22,884 nucleotides of DNA. Origin: a virus. The stretch lies in the IMG/VR virus record IMGVR_UViG_3300025849_000242, positions 1 to 22,884 of that record; one strand, written 5' to 3'. The position numbers and the translations under genes are program-made. The notes under the pieces were generated by a model. The model made no database searches and was not told where the DNA came from. It saw only the letters and a list, made by a program, of their open reading frames with translations. This document shows positions 22,679 to 22,884 of this stretch, piece by piece. The number at the start of each line of letters is the position of its first letter. The first letter of the stretch is position 1.

Positions 22679-22834
22679 TTACTTTTTAAATGCTAATAAA
22701 AATTCTCTAACAGCAAAACCAAATGCTATACCAGAATAAAATACATTTTTGTCTAATAATAATAAAACACCTATACCACCTATAGCAGCAGCTTTAAACC
22801 AAGATGAATTTACTATGTCTTTAATTTTTTTCAT
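22679..22834 (-). CDS. Small membrane peptide (51 aa)
   Basis: A 51-codon frame reading MKKIKDIVNSSWFKAAAIGG, IGVLLLLDKNVFYSGIAFGF and AVREFLLAFKK. A basic N-terminus is followed by a hydrophobic segment (~13-27), a short polar turn (DKN) and a second hydrophobic segment (~31-48), so one or two membrane helices are likely, with positive residues at both ends. A candidate promoter lies 16 nt upstream and an AGAAAG stretch could serve as ribosome site, so this is the first gene of the unit within the window. It is followed by three more genes, two of them membrane proteins. Function unknown. Confidence 0.65.
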   Translation of the reverse strand: MKKIKDIVNSSWFKAAAIGGIGVLLLLDKNVFYSGIAFGFAVREFLLAFKK

Positions 22835-22850
22835 AATTTACTTTCTTTTA

Positions 22851-22861
22851 TATAAATATTG
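22851..22861 (-). promoter_or_regulatory. Candidate late promoter CAATATTTATA of the membrane-protein unit
   Basis: The sense strand reads CAATATTTATA, 16 nt before the ATG at 22834, one base different from the 11-mer before the tail genes. It is part of a 12-bp direct repeat. Confidence 0.45.
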
Positions 22862-22880
22862 GTAAAGTTAAATATTGGTA
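22853..22880. repeat. Two copies of a 12-bp direct repeat (TAAATATTGGTA)
   Basis: Copies at 22853-22864 and 22869-22880 are identical and start 16 bp apart. The inner copy overlaps the candidate promoter. Spacing of about one and a half helical turns could suit a tandem binding site or a duplicated promoter element, or be a simple duplication. Confidence 0.55.
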
Positions 22881-22884
22881 TATT

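Noticed and set aside
1-22884. tRNA genes, CRISPR arrays, insertion sequences, integrase or attachment sites
   Set aside because: I looked for cloverleaf-like GC-richer segments, regular repeats and transposase or integrase motifs and saw none; gene-free space is too small for most of these.

Overview
This window reads as part of a tailed-phage genome of the T4 superfamily (a myovirus with a contractile tail). It is AT-rich, very densely packed, and every gene I can support lies on the minus strand, so transcription runs from high to low coordinates. The assignment rests on a gp55-like late sigma factor, gp25- and gp6-like baseplate wedge proteins, a gp5-like central spike, a gp61-type primase and a gp47/gp46-type recombination nuclease. 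The mix is not that of T4 itself: there is a T7-type endonuclease I, a YhaM-like HD hydrolase, a kinase-fold protein, and tail proteins rich in Ser/Gly with LamG- and DNRLRE-like domains. This resembles uncultured aquatic T4-like myoviruses. The host cannot be read from the sequence; I see no tRNA, integrase, IS element or CRISPR array.

Reading in the direction of transcription: (A) 22834-21026 holds five short or membrane-associated genes: a 51-aa membrane peptide, a 59-aa soluble peptide, a 344-aa four-TM/coiled-coil protein, an 85-aa membrane protein and a 52-aa zinc-ribbon peptide. (B) 21002-19248 holds an HD-domain hydrolase, a membrane-anchored coiled-coil protein and the late sigma factor. 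(C) 19221-13926 is the baseplate core: a helical protein, the gp5-like spike, a 345-aa structural protein, a 153-aa helical protein, gp25 and gp6. (D) 13896-3472 is a large tail/baseplate-periphery block: a DNRLRE-like protein, two unassigned proteins, a 1241-aa gp7/P2-gpI-like protein, an Ig-like protein and two adhesin-like proteins that share a C-terminal module. (E) 3469-2437 holds a short kinase-fold protein with a capsid-targeting-like N-terminus and a T7-type Holliday junction nuclease. (F) After the only long non-coding gap (2248-2436) come the primase and a nuclease/ATPase polypeptide running off the window, apparently a gp47-gp46 fusion.

Most genes abut or overlap by 1-29 nt (several as TAATG or ATGA), so they form a few long operons. 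At unit boundaries a recurrent sense-strand motif, (T/C)AATATTTATA, sits 5-19 nt before start codons; I read it as the probable late promoter, presumably served by the gp55-like factor encoded here. A sigma70-like promoter precedes the primase. A GC-capped hairpin separates the two adhesin genes.
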